Below the pieces are notes generated by a model, which saw only the letters and a program-made list of their open reading frames with translations, ran no database searches and had not been told where the DNA came from. A stretch of 23,933 bases of DNA from Penium margaritaceum (taxonomy: Eukaryota > Streptophyta > Zygnematophyceae > Desmidiales > Peniaceae): the NCBI GenBank assembly GCA_023375785.1, contig SZWC01003883.1:79003-102935 (forward strand), given 5' to 3'. Of the stretch, positions 1 through 9,121 are shown piece after piece; positions within the stretch are counted from its first letter, which is position 1; every line of letters begins with the position of its first letter. Made by a program: the position numbers and the translations under genes.

Positions 1-223
1 CGGAATTGCCATGTCAGGGACACTCGGGGGAAGCCAAATCCGCGGAATAGGGGTGTTCCGGGAGGGGGTGATGGAGTTCCGCGGAATTGCCATATCAGAG
101 GGGTGATGTGAATGGAGGAAAGACCACTTGTGAGTGATCAATTGTGACATTGTGTCCTGGCGAATGTGGAATGAAGTCTTATGGTGTGCGGAAGGAGGAG
201 ATGTGCGGAGGACAACATGGAAG
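1..223. repeat. Unassigned flank with ~40-bp minisatellite
   Basis: No gene is visible. CGGAAT recurs at 1, 43 and 82. The 17-mer at 1-17 returns at 82-98 with one mismatch, giving about 2.5 copies of a ~40-bp unit. A perfect palindrome, TTCCGCGGAA, lies at 77-86. No 190-bp satellite is present on this side of LTR-1. The stretch is therefore either the 3' internal end of an element that extends left of the window, or unrelated flanking DNA. A purine-rich run at 191-201 could be a polypurine tract but does not touch the LTR, so I do not assign it. Confidence 0.4.
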
Positions 224-825
224 GCGTGGAAGTGAAGTGACATCGCAGAACAATGACGAGCGCGGCAAAAAAAGGGCCAACATCAGGTCCTGGACCGAAC
301 CAACTTGAGCAACGGTTCTCCGGTCACTCGACCGTTCAGAACCTACTGTCAAGTAATCCCCTAATAAAGGGACACCTGTCACACCGCGTCCGGCTAGTGG
401 ATAGAAGCCGTTTCTATGCATGTTTGTCCTGTTGTCTTTCTATACCGAGGATGTTCATTCCCTCGCGTTAACCATAACAGTTCTACACATCCTGTTCCCT
501 TTTTGGTTCCATGGTGCTGCCGCCGTGTTCTCGCTCTGCTCGCCTCCTGCCTTCGCTGCCTTCGCTTACCATCTATCGCTTCGCTTCATCACTCGTAACC
601 CTTTTCTCACGACTGGAGCTCCACTCACTTCGCTCCCGTGCTCACTCCCCGCCCTCTGTCTGCCTTGGAGTTCCTGTGCCTCGCCTCTCCCGAGGCTGTG
701 CGACAAACTCCTTGGGACTGCCTTCGCCCTTCCGCTTTCGTCGTTCTGCTAACTCACTCCTACCTGTTTCAGTGCTTCTGATTGCTTCTACTCTGATCAT
801 CCTCGCTCATTGCAATCTTCTGACA
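224..825 (+). mobile_element. LTR-1, plus-strand copia-type LTR
   Basis: This region is collinear with the reverse complement of the element B LTRs. Shared blocks in order are TCCCCTAATA (~358), GTCCGGCTAG (~388), a degraded TATA-like TCTATACC at 439-446, the 18-mer GAGGATGTTCATTCCCTC at 447-464, the TTCTCGCTCTGCTCGCC region (~527), and the terminus TGCAATCTTCTGACA ending at 825. The right edge is sharp because satellite starts at 826. The left edge is approximate: TGGAAGT at 227 resembles the TGTTGGAAGT start of the B LTR, giving about 602 bp against 610 bp. With no satellite on its left it is more likely the 3' LTR of an element extending out of the window than a solo LTR. Overlapping open frames here are not genes. 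Confidence 0.8.
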
Positions 826-2519
826 GAATACTGGTGGCTCAGTGTGGCTATTGTGCACAATGCCTTGACAAACTTGGCATGTGCCACTGACCATGACCAC
901 AAAGTTTACCAAGTGACTTTAACTTCTACGAATCGTAACACGGGCCAGCCACAGTCAGAGTGCCCAATGAAAGTGCACATCTAATGTGCATGACCTTGCA
1001 GGTTTAAACAAGGTAAACAACCGGTGGCTTGGCACCGCTATTGTGCGCAATGCCTTGACAAAGTTGGCATGTGCCAGTGACCATGACCACAAAGTTTACC
1101 AAGTACCTTAAACGGCTATGAATCATAACATGAGTCAACCACGGTCAGAGTGTCCAATCAAAGTGCAGATATACTTGGCATGACCTTGCAGGTACAAACA
1201 AGGTAACTGGTGGCTCGATGTGGCTATTGTACGCAATGCCTTGACAAAGTTGGCATGTGCCACTGACCATGACCACAAATGTATCCAAGTGACTTTAACT
1301 TGTATTCATCATAACATGAGTTAGCCACGGTTAGAGTGTCCAATCACAGTGCAGATGTTATAGGCATGACCTTGCAGGTACAAACAAGGTAGAATACTGG
1401 TGGCTTGGTTTGGCTATTGTGTGCAATGTCTTGACAAAGTTGGCATGTGACACTGACCATGACCACAAATTTATCCAAGTGACTTTTACTTCTTTTGATC
1501 ATAACACGAGTCAGCCACGGGCACAGTGTCCAATCACAGTGCAGATGTACGAGGCATGATCTTGAAGGTGCAAACAAGGTAGAATTCTGGTGGCGCGGTG
1601 TGAATACTGTACGGAATGCCTTCAAAAAGTTGGCATGTGCCACTGCCCATGATCACAAAGTTTTCCAAGTGACTTTAACTTCTACAAATTGTAACACAAG
1701 TCAGCCACTTTCAGAGTGCCCAATCGCAGCGCACATCTAATATGCATGACCTTCCACATATAAACAAGGTAAAAAACCGGTGGCTTGGCACAGCTATTGT
1801 GCGCAATGCCTTGACAAATTTGGCATGTGCCACTGGCCATGACCACAAAGTCTACCAAGTACCTTAAACGGCTATGAATTATGACACAAGTCAGCCACGG
1901 TCAGAGTGTCCATTTACAGAACAGATATACCAAGTGACTTTAACTTCTACGAATCATAACACGAGTCAGCCACGGTCTGAGTGTCCAATCACAGTGCAGA
2001 TGTACTAGGCATGATTGTGCAGGTATAAACAAGGTAAAAAACCGGTGGCTTGGCACGGCTATTGTGCGCAATGCCTTGACAAAGTTGGCATGTGCCACTG
2101 GCCATGACCACAAAGTTTACCAAGTACCTTAAACGGCTATGAATCATAACATGAGTCAGCCACGGTCAGAGTGTCCAATCATAGTGCTGATGTATTGGGC
2201 ATGACCTTGCAGGTACAAACAAGGTAATTGGTGGCTCGGTGTGGCTATTGTGCGCAATGCCTTGACAAAGTTGGCATGTGCCACTGACAATGACCACAAA
2301 TGTATCCAAGTGACTTTTACTTCTATTGATCATAGCACGAGTCCGCCACGATCAGAGTGTCCAATCACAGTACAGATGTACTAGGCATGACCCTGCACGT
2401 ATAAACAAGATAGAATATTGGTGGCTCTGTGTGGCTATTGTGTGCAATGCCTTGAAAAAGTTGGCACTGCCACTGACCATTACCACAAATGTATCCAAGT
2501 GAATTTTACTATTGATCAT
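826..2519 (+). repeat. Satellite array 1, ~190-bp monomer
   Basis: About nine monomers in the orientation taken here as plus. The core GGCATGTGCCA recurs at about 876, 1066, 1252, 1442, 1632 and 1822, a spacing of 186-190 bp. After a partial unit the next core is at 2087. Monomer types run approximately b, c, a, a, b, c, partial b, c, a, a. The array starts mid-monomer directly after LTR-1 and stops mid-monomer at GATCAT, where element A begins. It has no coding potential beyond periodic open frames. Confidence 0.93.
1921..1996 (+). repeat. Partial satellite monomer (fusion junction)
   Basis: A type-c monomer breaks off after AGATATAC and continues directly into the CAAGTGACTTTAAC segment of a type-b monomer. 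This leaves an extra partial unit of about 75 bp, and the core-to-core distance becomes 265 bp instead of 190. TACCAAG-like sequence is available at both parental positions, so a short-homology deletion or unequal exchange is a likely cause. Confidence 0.75.
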
Positions 2520-3277
2520 TGTCAGAAGATTGCAAGTGCTGCCGCATAGTGAACTCGGTCGGAGAGACGAGCGTTTCAATGGTCGACAGGAGTACGAGCA
2601 GAAGCGAAGTGGAAGCGGCGATAGGACGACAAGCGGAAGCGGAGGATGAAGAGGAATGATAAGGAAAGGCCTGGGCGCGACACCAAAGGTGCGAGCGCTG
2701 AGATCTTTGCAGGAAGGAAGTGGACGCAGCACCTTGAGGGCAGAATAGAAGCTTCCTTGGAGGTGCGGGCGTTGCTGACGTATGAGTGACGTTTAGCAGA
2801 AGTGAGAGGGCGCAGTGCGAGAGCACGGGCGCTGAGCTGAGAATGGAGGGCAGGAGAGACTGGAGACGGCCCAAAGGGCGAGCTTGAAGGGAATCCAATG
2901 GATTGATGATAGAAAGTAGTAGAAGCAATACAAATAGGAAAGGTCTAGCCTAGCGCGCTTCGTCGAGCGGGCATAGAGATAGCGGCTCGGGAAAGTTCGA
3001 GTTTAGGGAGCACCACGAGACCACGATTCGGCTTTGCTAGCCGTACGCATAGGGGAGTGGTGAGTGCAGGCACGATCTTCGCAGGTGCGTTTCGCCTGGG
3101 CCGTTGTGGTATGCGGCCGTTGGTTTCGGTATTGGCGAGGCTCCCACAGCTTGTCGGACGTAAGACCGTTTGGGTGTTGATCTTGTGACTCCGGAGATGA
3201 ACCTGCATTGGCACTCTTTATTTCCTCAGTGGCTGCACCCCTTGAAGCGATCTTTGAGATAATATCTGACACCCCCC
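2520..3277 (-). other. Element A 3' portion, LTR-like terminus, unassigned
   Basis: The first 16 bases match the LTR-1 terminus, then similarity stops. On the minus strand the region is C/T-rich like the U5 portions of the other LTRs, but the conserved TATA-proximal 18-mer and the CTAATA block are missing. I cannot find a convincing inner LTR boundary or a polypurine tract. It may be a 3' LTR of a diverged subfamily, or deleted sequence. No coding similarity is recognised. Confidence 0.35.
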
Positions 3278-3565
3278 TTAGATCGGGAGAGGGGTGCAAG
3301 CCGTGGGTGGTAGGCCTGCGAGTCTTGCTTCTGTGGGAGAGCAGCATAGAGAGAGCTTGGGAGGTTTTGGAGGCGGTGGACGCCTTAGCACCAGGTTGTA
3401 GAGAGAAGAGAGGAAACCTGGACGATGCAGCAGCTTTTGAGCAGTGGTTGAGGGGTCTTCGGTGAGAGGAGAGGAGCAGTTCGTCAGTGCTGTGGAGGAG
3501 AGTTCAGTTGAGTTGCAGTGAGGCAGTGTGGGTTTGCAGTAAGAGGCCGACTGATTCCGATCACG
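3278..3565 (-). other. Element A internal stretch without recognisable domain
   Basis: This stretch stays open in the integrase frame on the minus strand but encodes Pro/Ser/Leu-rich sequence with no retroelement motif. In an intact copia element this position would hold the integrase tail and then reverse transcriptase. Neither the YVDD box nor the fingers motif is seen. A plus-strand open frame at 3208-3465 also has no recognisable domain. Confidence 0.4.
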
Positions 3566-4006
3566 TATCCATACAGTTCTTGGACTTGGGCCGTACTTGG
3601 ATCTGCGCAGGTTATGGGCGGTGACAACTCTGCGAAGGCAGGCAGTCCAGATCTGTGAGGTCATGTGATGCGTCTTCATGAAGTAGTCTACTTCTTGCAG
3701 TAGACGATTGACGAGAAGCTTGCCATGGGCGGGGGCTGCGGTCAACAGTGTTCCGTGAGTTGTTCAGTAGCTTGTGAGAAAGGTGTGAAGAGGTGCGTGA
3801 GAGGTGTTGGAGAGGATGAGGCGGGGTGGTCGGTCAAAGTGTTTGGTCTGTTGATTAAACCAGTCCCTAAGTGCAGGGACAGCTCTGGTCAGTGTACGAA
3901 GGGAGAGAATAGTGCAGTGCTGTGAGTATTGATCGTGAATGAAGAGGAAATGACTGTGACGGGCCGTGGAGTATGTAGTCGGAGGCTGGATGAGGGCAAT
4001 GTGTAA
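3566..4006 (-). pseudogene. Decayed copia integrase core fragment
   Basis: The integrase family joins element cDNA to chromosomal DNA with a D-D-E triad. Read on the minus strand, LHIALIQPP aligns with the usual L-H-x-D-L-x-G-P block. FLFIHDQYSQ follows in the place of the F-x-D-D-[FY]-S block, then a W-F-x-x-Q segment, RLILSNTSHAP in place of the L-R-S-D-N-G-G-E block, and TAAPAH...LLVNR in place of the A-P-x-x-P-Q-Q-N-G-x-x-E-R block. A G-x-S-P-x-x-x-W segment ends it. On this alignment the first Asp is Ala, the second is Asn and the Glu is Asn. A TGA at 3764-3766 also interrupts the frame between the second and third blocks. It is therefore non-functional. Assignment rests on motif order read by eye, with low sequence identity. 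A gypsy-type integrase is less likely given the spacing. Confidence 0.5.
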
Positions 4007-4149
4007 GGAATCAAAGCTGCATAGAGAGGGGTGAGAAGAGAGAGAAGGAGAGGAGGACGCGGTGTACATCTCAAAACCATACTCCTCAGATCCAATCTCA
4101 GTCACAGGCTCAACTACTCCTAACATGACAGCATTGTTAGGAGCAGGGT

Positions 4150-4629
4150 TCACGGCAGCAGGGATGGCAGGAGAAGATGGAGTTTCCATGTTGTTGGCTG
4201 GAGTATAATGCTAGTTTGAGCTTCCCATCCAGTTGTAGTAGCGCTGACGACGCTCTTCCACCCAGTTGGGTTGTTCACCATAGGACTTGCCGGGGTTCTG
4301 ATCCAGTCACTCGTCAGTGGCGCGATGATCACAGACCTGAGGCGGGTGGTTGCGGCGGCGACTCTTGGTTCCTTTGAATGGACCGCGGCGGATGATGTAG
4401 GAACAGGCAAGAAACGGTTGAACATGCGGTTGTTGGTGGTGTCGACCATGGTTTCAAATGAGTTGGTGGCGATGGTAGTCTCGCGTGCTTGTTTGGCGAC
4501 GTAGTCCTGTTCTGCTGCCATGAGTTTGGGGCTGATGACAGCGAGGGTCAGTTGGTCAGCAGGCAGCTGCAGTAAGATTTGGAGGATGATATCATGATGA
4601 CCAGGAAGGCCGGAGATGATGCCGCTGGC
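4150..4629 (-). pseudogene. Copia gag C-terminal-like fragment
   Basis: An open minus-strand frame runs from just after a TGA at 4630-4632 to a stop at 4150. Its start reads GLPGHHDIILQILLQLPADQ, followed by LTLAVISPKLMAAEQDYVAKQ. This has the layout of the gag segment of plant copia elements, in which a helix with L-x-x-L-P is followed by a leucine-rich helix and L-x-x-E-E. Gag would form the particle that packages element RNA. No CCHC zinc knuckle, protease DSG motif or gag-pre-integrase His/Cys domain follows. Only about 100 codons separate it from the integrase blocks, and these lie in a different frame, so an internal deletion is likely. The fragment lacks the gag N-terminus. Confidence 0.42.
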
Positions 4630-4637
4630 TCAAAGAT

Positions 4638-4811
4638 GGGAGCAGGAAGACTGGTGGTGTCCGATATCCTGTCAGCTGCAAAAGTTGGTTGCGGCAGAGG
4701 GATTCAGGTAGCGAGCAGATCCACTGGACCGCTGATGTCAGGAGAGTGACGGCTTGTTCCCCAGTTGGCTCGGAAGTGGGAGCAGGAAGACTGGTGGTGT
4801 CCAATATCTTG
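4638..4811 (-). repeat. 140-bp spaced internal repeat of element A
   Basis: A 34-base segment containing AGCAGGAAGACTGGTGGTGT occurs at 4638-4671 and 4778-4811, exactly 140 bp apart. A linked segment, AGAGTGACGGCTTGTTCCCC, precedes the second copy (~4743-4762). The same pair of segments with the same spacing lies in element B at 10394-10423 and 10530-10563. The repeat is therefore an ancestral part of the family, between leader and gag. Its role is unknown. Confidence 0.85.
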
Positions 4812-5302
4812 ACGGCGGCAGTTTTGGCTGCAGCTGTTGACGAGGCGAGAAAGCGATGCGAGAAGGCGGCTCGAGATGATGGATGCGAGCGGGTTGAGGA
4901 TAAAGTGACGCAGTGGTAGATGAGGCTTATGAGGCAAGATGGATGAGAAGAAGATGCTTGCGGAGGCAGATGTGACAAGGGACAGCGGATGGCAGACAAC
5001 AGGAAGCTTCTTGGTAGTTGACAGCAGACTGCGGCTCGAGAGTTTCTCGTGGCTGATGTGGACGACAAGTCACCGGTTGTTGGCCACGGTCGCAGAAATG
5101 GGCGCAGGGCTTCCTTGGGATGACAATGCGTTTCCTTAGCACGGAGAACTCGTCAGGCCGACTTGCAGATGTCAGCTGCAGGTGAGGCGGCGAGGCGCGA
5201 GACGACGGTAGCAGTGGTAGAAGATTGCAGGTGGAAGCGATGGAGGGAAGACGGCGGCAGAGCGATGACGTGGTTACGGGGCACCAGGTGATGTTGCCAG
5301 AT
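4812..5302 (-). other. Element A 5' leader
   Basis: This is the untranslated leader between the primer-binding site and the 140-bp repeats. It is related to 10564-11054 of element B across most of its length. Shared blocks include CATCACCTGGTG next to the primer-binding site and CGGTGACT around 5070. The distance from repeat to primer-binding site is about 490 bp in both. Leaders of LTR elements normally carry RNA packaging and dimerisation signals. That role is inferred here only from position and conservation. Confidence 0.6.
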
Positions 5303-5314
5303 GCTCTGATACCA
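5303..5314 (-). promoter_or_regulatory. Primer-binding site, initiator tRNA-Met type (A)
   Basis: The minus strand reads TGGTATCAGAGC immediately after the LTR terminus TCTGACA, with no spacer. This matches the 3' end of plant initiator tRNA-Met, which primes minus-strand cDNA synthesis in most plant copia elements. It fixes the orientation of element A. Confidence 0.92.
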
Positions 5315-5607
5315 TGTCAGAATAATATAGGCATGACAACAACAGCAGCAGAAGCAGGCAGAAGTGTCGGGACATGCAAGTGTATGTCAGGAGAGTGACG
5401 TAGGCGAGAGCGGTCCGAGGAGTTAGTCACGGAAATGGATAGAGGCTGAGACGCAAGGTAGCTGAGGTAGACAGGTTGATGTGAGAGAGAGTGTTGACAA
5501 GATGAGTGATGGTTGGCGGAGTTTGAGAGCTGAGCGAGGGAGCGAGAGTGACTGAGCGAAGACTTGAGAGGGACTGGCGAAGACAGGAAAAGCGAGGAGC
5601 GATGCGT
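5315..5607 (-). mobile_element. Truncated 5' LTR of element A
   Basis: The LTR begins at the primer-binding site and resembles the U5 side of the element B LTRs on the minus strand, for example CACTTCTGCCTGCTTC near the end. It stops at the satellite junction after about 293 bp, where B has 610 bp. U3, the TATA region and the conserved 18-mer are missing, so it lacks a promoter. The truncation coincides with satellite resuming out of phase. Confidence 0.65.
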
Positions 5608-7741
5608 GCCTATTATGCGCAATGCCTTGAAAAAGTTGGCATGTGCCACTGACCATGACCACAAATGTATCCAAGTGACTTTTACTTCTATTGATCATAA
5701 CACAAGTCATCCACGGTCAGATATTCCAATCACAGTGCAGATGTACTGGGCATGATCTTGCAGGTAGAAACAAGGTAGAATACTCGTTGCTCGGTGTGGC
5801 TATTGTGCGCAATGCCTCGACAAATTTGGCATGTGCCACTGACCATGACCACAAAGTTTACCAAATTACTTTAACTTCTACGAATGGTAACACGAGTCAG
5901 CCACAGTCTGAGTGCCCAATCACAGTTCAGATGTACTAGGCATGACCTTGCAGGTATAAACCGGGTACAAAACTGGTGGCTTGGCACGGCGATTGTGCGC
6001 AATGCCTGGACAAAGATGGCATGTGCCACTGACCATGACCACAAAGTTTACCAAGTACCCTAAACGGCTATGAATCATAATACGAGTCAGCCACGGTCAG
6101 AGTGTCCAATCATAGTGTACATATACTGGGCATGACCTTGCAGGTATAATCAAGGCAGAATACTGGTGGATCTGTGTGGCTATTGTGCGCAATGCCTTGA
6201 CAAAGTTGGCATGTGCCACTGACCATAACCACAAAGTTTACCAAGTGACTTTAACTTCTACGAGTCATAACACGAGTCAGCCACAGTCAGAGTGCCCGAT
6301 CCCAGTGCACATCCAATATGCATGACCTTGCAGGTATGAACAAGGTAAAAAACCGGTGGCTTAGCACGGCTATTGTGCGAAATGCCTTGACAAAATTGGC
6401 ATGTGCCACTGACCATGACCACAAAGTTTACCAAGTACCTTAAACGGCTATGAATCATAACAGGAGTCAGCCACGGTCAGCGTGTCCAATCACAGTACAC
6501 ATATACTGGGCATGACCTTGGAGGTATAAACAAGGTAGAATACTTGTGGCTCGGTGTGGCTATCGTGCGCAACGCCTTCACAAAGTTGGCATGTGCCAGT
6601 GACCATGACAACAAAGTTTACCAAGTGACTTTAACTTCTACGAATCGTAACACGAGTCAGCCACATTCAGAGTGCCCAATCACAGTTCAGATGTACTAGG
6701 CATGACCTTGCAGGTATGAACAAGGGAAAAAAACGGTGGCTTGGCACGGTTATTGTGCGCAATGCCTTGACAGAGTTGGCATGTGCCACTGACCATGACC
6801 ATAAAGTTTACCAAGTACATTAAACGGGTATGAATCATAACATGAGTCAGCCACGGCCAGAGTGTCCAATCACAATGCAGACATACTGGGCATGACCTTG
6901 CAGGTATAAACAAGGTAGAATACTGGTGGGTCGGTGTGACTATTGTGCGCAATGCCTTGACAAAGTTGGCATGTGACACTGACCATGACCACAAGGTTTA
7001 ACAAGTGACTTTAACTTCTACGAATCGTTAGACGAGTCAGTCACTATCAGAGTGCCCAATCACAGTTCAGATGTACTAGGCATGGCCTTGCAGGTATGAA
7101 CCAGGTAAAAAACCGGTGGCTTGGCATGGCTATTGTGCGCAATGGCTGGACAAAGTTGGCATGTGCCACTGACCATGAACACACAGTTTACCACGTACCT
7201 TAAACGGCTATGAATCATAACACGAGTCAGTCACAATCAGAGTGTCCAATCACAGTGCAGATATATTGGGCATGACCTTGTAGGTATAAAAAATGGTAGA
7301 ATACTGGTGGCTCAGTGTGGCTATTGTGTGCAATGCCTTGACAAAGTTGGCATGTGCCACTGACCATGACCACAAAGTTTACCAAGTGAATTAAACTTCT
7401 ACGAATCGTAACACGAGTTAGCCACAGTTAGAGTGCCCAAATATAGTGCACATATAATATGCATGACCTTACAGGTATGTACAAAGTAATAAACTGGTGG
7501 CTTGGCACGACTATTGTGCACAATGCCTTGACAAAGTTGGCATGTGCCACTAGCCATGACCACAGAATTTACCAAGCACCTTAAACGGTTATGAATCATA
7601 ACACGGGTTAACCTCGGTCAGAGTGTAAAATCACAATGCAGATATACTAGGCATGATCTTACAGGTGCAAACAAGGTAGAATACTGGTGGCTCGGTGTGG
7701 CTAATGTGCGCAATGCCTTGACAAAGATGGCATGTGCCACT
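5608..7741 (+). repeat. Satellite array 2, b-c dimer organisation
   Basis: About eleven 190-bp monomers in the plus orientation. After one type-a monomer, types alternate strictly: b near 5880, c near 6070, b 6260, c 6450, b 6640, c 6830, b 7020, c 7210, b 7400, c 7590. This is a ~380-bp dimeric higher-order repeat, unlike the trimer in array 4. The array is cut within a monomer at CCACT (7737-7741) by element B and continues at 11677. Confidence 0.92.
7737..7741. repeat. Target-site duplication of element B, left
   Basis: CCACT directly precedes the LTR and is repeated at 11677-11681 directly after the other LTR. Removing the element and one copy restores the satellite core GTGCCACTGACC exactly. 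Confidence 0.93.
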
Positions 7742-8351
7742 TGTCAGAAGAATGCAATAAGAGAGGTTGGCAGGAGCACAAGCAATAAAAAGCAATGAAG
7801 CAGGAAGAAGTGACGTCGTGGAGTGACAGAAGTTGAGCAGTAAGTGCAGACCTTAGGAGTTAGGCGCAGATTCGTGAAAGGACGCGAAATAGTGAAGCTC
7901 CAAGGTAGACAGAGTGCAGGTGAGAGAACTTGAGGATGAAGCAAGGAAGGTGTCAGAAGCGAAAGGTTGAGGGTGGTGAAGCGAAGGGCCGTGAGGAGAT
8001 AGTGGTGGGCGAAGGCAATGGAAGCGAGAAGCAAGCAGAGCGAGAACATGGCAGCGAAGCCGCAAAACCAAAGGGAACATGATGAACATAACTATTTCGG
8101 TTAAGTTTGTGAGGGAATGAACATCCTCATTATATGCAACAGAACAGGGGTAATCGGCTTCTTTCCGCTAGCCGGACGCGGGTGACAATTTCATCACTTT
8201 ATTAGGGGATCCCTTCACGTGTTGATTCAAACGGTCGGGAGACCGAAGAGCCGTAGAGTCAAGGTGGTTCCAGTGATACCTGAACCTTCTCGAGGCTCGG
8301 ATTTACCAAGAGGTGGGAGGAGCGAGTTTGGTTCTTACTGTATTTCTAACA
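7742..8351 (-). mobile_element. 3' LTR of element B
   Basis: 610 bp, from TGTCAGAAGAATGC to TTTCTAACA on the plus strand. It aligns throughout with 11067-11676, and many differences are G/A or C/T transitions, as expected from decay of methylated DNA. The TATA-like ATATAAT (minus, about 8129-8135) lies next to the conserved 18-mer at 8111-8128. Confidence 0.92.
8111..8136 (-). promoter_or_regulatory. LTR core promoter region (3' LTR of B)
   Basis: On the minus strand a TATA-like GCATATAATG is followed directly by the conserved 18-mer. The weaker TATA, compared with CTATATAG in the partner LTR, suggests decay. Promoter activity is inferred from position in the LTR. Confidence 0.5.
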
Positions 8352-8701
8352 CTCCAAGGAGACAACTGGAGGAATTTTTGGTCGTCGTCTTGGAGGAGGA
8401 GGCCGTGGGAGTCGGCGAGGTCTGGGAGTTGAGGCTGGGATTTCAGAAGGTATCAATCCGATTGGCCGAGCAGCTTGTACTGTTGCGTTATTCAGTGGTC
8501 TCGGCCTCCCTTGGGTACATTGCAATCATATGTCACGCAGAATCCTCCGGAGGGAGTATCTGTGCGACTGAATGATGCAATGGAACACCTTGTCGGTGAT
8601 GATGTAGAGGAGGGCTCGAATTTGATGGGTGACGTAGAAGTAATCGCCCCAGTATGCTCGGTCAGGACGATGAACGAGGTAGAATCTTGTCGTGGATATT
8701 C
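8352..8701. other. Element B 3' internal region, unassigned
   Basis: I see no recognisable gene. The sequence abutting the 3' LTR lacks a polypurine tract on the element strand, which a replicating element needs to prime plus-strand DNA. An open plus-strand frame at 8219-8575 crosses the LTR boundary and has no family resemblance. Confidence 0.5.
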
Positions 8702-8848
8702 TCACTCATTGCTCACGAGGGAGAGGTAGGAGAACCCTCGTACCATGATGGTGGAAATCGTCGATCCCAAGGCATCATGCCAGATGCTGAAGTTTGAGGT
8801 GTCATCATTGTTGAAGTAGAGGAGTGGGAGTCGCTGCGCGAAAACCAT
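8702..8848 (-). pseudogene. Possible gag N-terminal remnant (48 codons)
   Basis: A short ATG-initiated minus-strand frame contains LLYFNNDDTSNFSIWHDAL at about residues 9-27. This resembles the start of copia gag, where a leucine-rich strand is followed by F-x-G-x-N-[YF]-x-x-W and a helix. Here the Trp is kept and the Gly is replaced. The frame ends after 48 codons and nothing downstream continues the domain. The match is short and read by eye, so chance is a real alternative. If genuine, it is the only protein-coding trace in element B. Confidence 0.3.
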
Positions 8849-9121
8849 AGTGGGTCACCAAGCAGCATGATTTGGAGGTTCTGGTGGCCTGAACATTGTC
8901 ATCCTGTCTGGGACCCCGATGAGGTCAAGGACGCTGAGAGGAGGCGGAAGGGTGAAGGAGGAGGACAGCTGATGCAGCTGAGGGATGAGGAAGAGGAGGA
9001 TAGAGATTTATGATGCTGCTGATGACGTGATGAAAAGAGGACGAGGATGATGATGTTGGATGATGAGAACGAGATGATGAGTGCGAGCAAAGGCGATGCC
9101 ACATACGCTACTGCAGTTGTT
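8849..9121. other. Purine-rich internal region of element B
   Basis: From about 8920 the plus strand is dominated by GATGATG, GAGGAAGAGG and similar purine triplets. No domain is recognised on either strand. The minus-strand frames encode Ser-rich low-complexity sequence. Confidence 0.5.

Larger units (their letters stand above)
2520..5607 (-). mobile_element. Retroelement A, degenerate copia-type, minus strand
   Basis: Satellite is interrupted at 2519/2520 and resumes at about 5608. The left end begins TGTCAGAAGATTGCAA, the reverse complement of an LTR 3' terminus and identical over 16 bp to the end of LTR-1. The right part has a primer-binding site (5303-5314) abutting a truncated LTR (5315-5607), so the element reads right to left. 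In element order it holds leader, 140-bp repeats, a gag fragment, a decayed integrase and a long stretch with no recognisable domain. I find no reverse transcriptase or RNase H motif. The two ends do not form a matching LTR pair and no target-site duplication is visible. It is a dead, rearranged or composite copy. Confidence 0.72.

Noticed and set aside
511..984. 157-codon plus-strand open frame
   Set aside because: It runs from the LTR across its terminus into satellite. A frame that joins two unrelated repeats is not a gene.
826..2519. Tandem 5S rRNA or tRNA genes as the source of the 190-bp unit
   Set aside because: I see no 5S rRNA-like sequence and no tRNA A and B boxes with a foldable arm set in the monomer consensus.
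3208..3465. 85-codon plus-strand frame in element A
   Set aside because: It lies opposite the element strand, has no recognisable domain and overlaps the decayed internal region.
5303..5314. tRNA gene at the initiator tRNA match
   Set aside because: Only the 12 bases complementary to the tRNA 3' end are present, directly at an LTR edge. These are primer-binding sites (also at 11055-11066).
8219..8575. 118-codon plus-strand frame
   Set aside because: It begins inside the 3' LTR of B and runs into the internal region, with no family resemblance.
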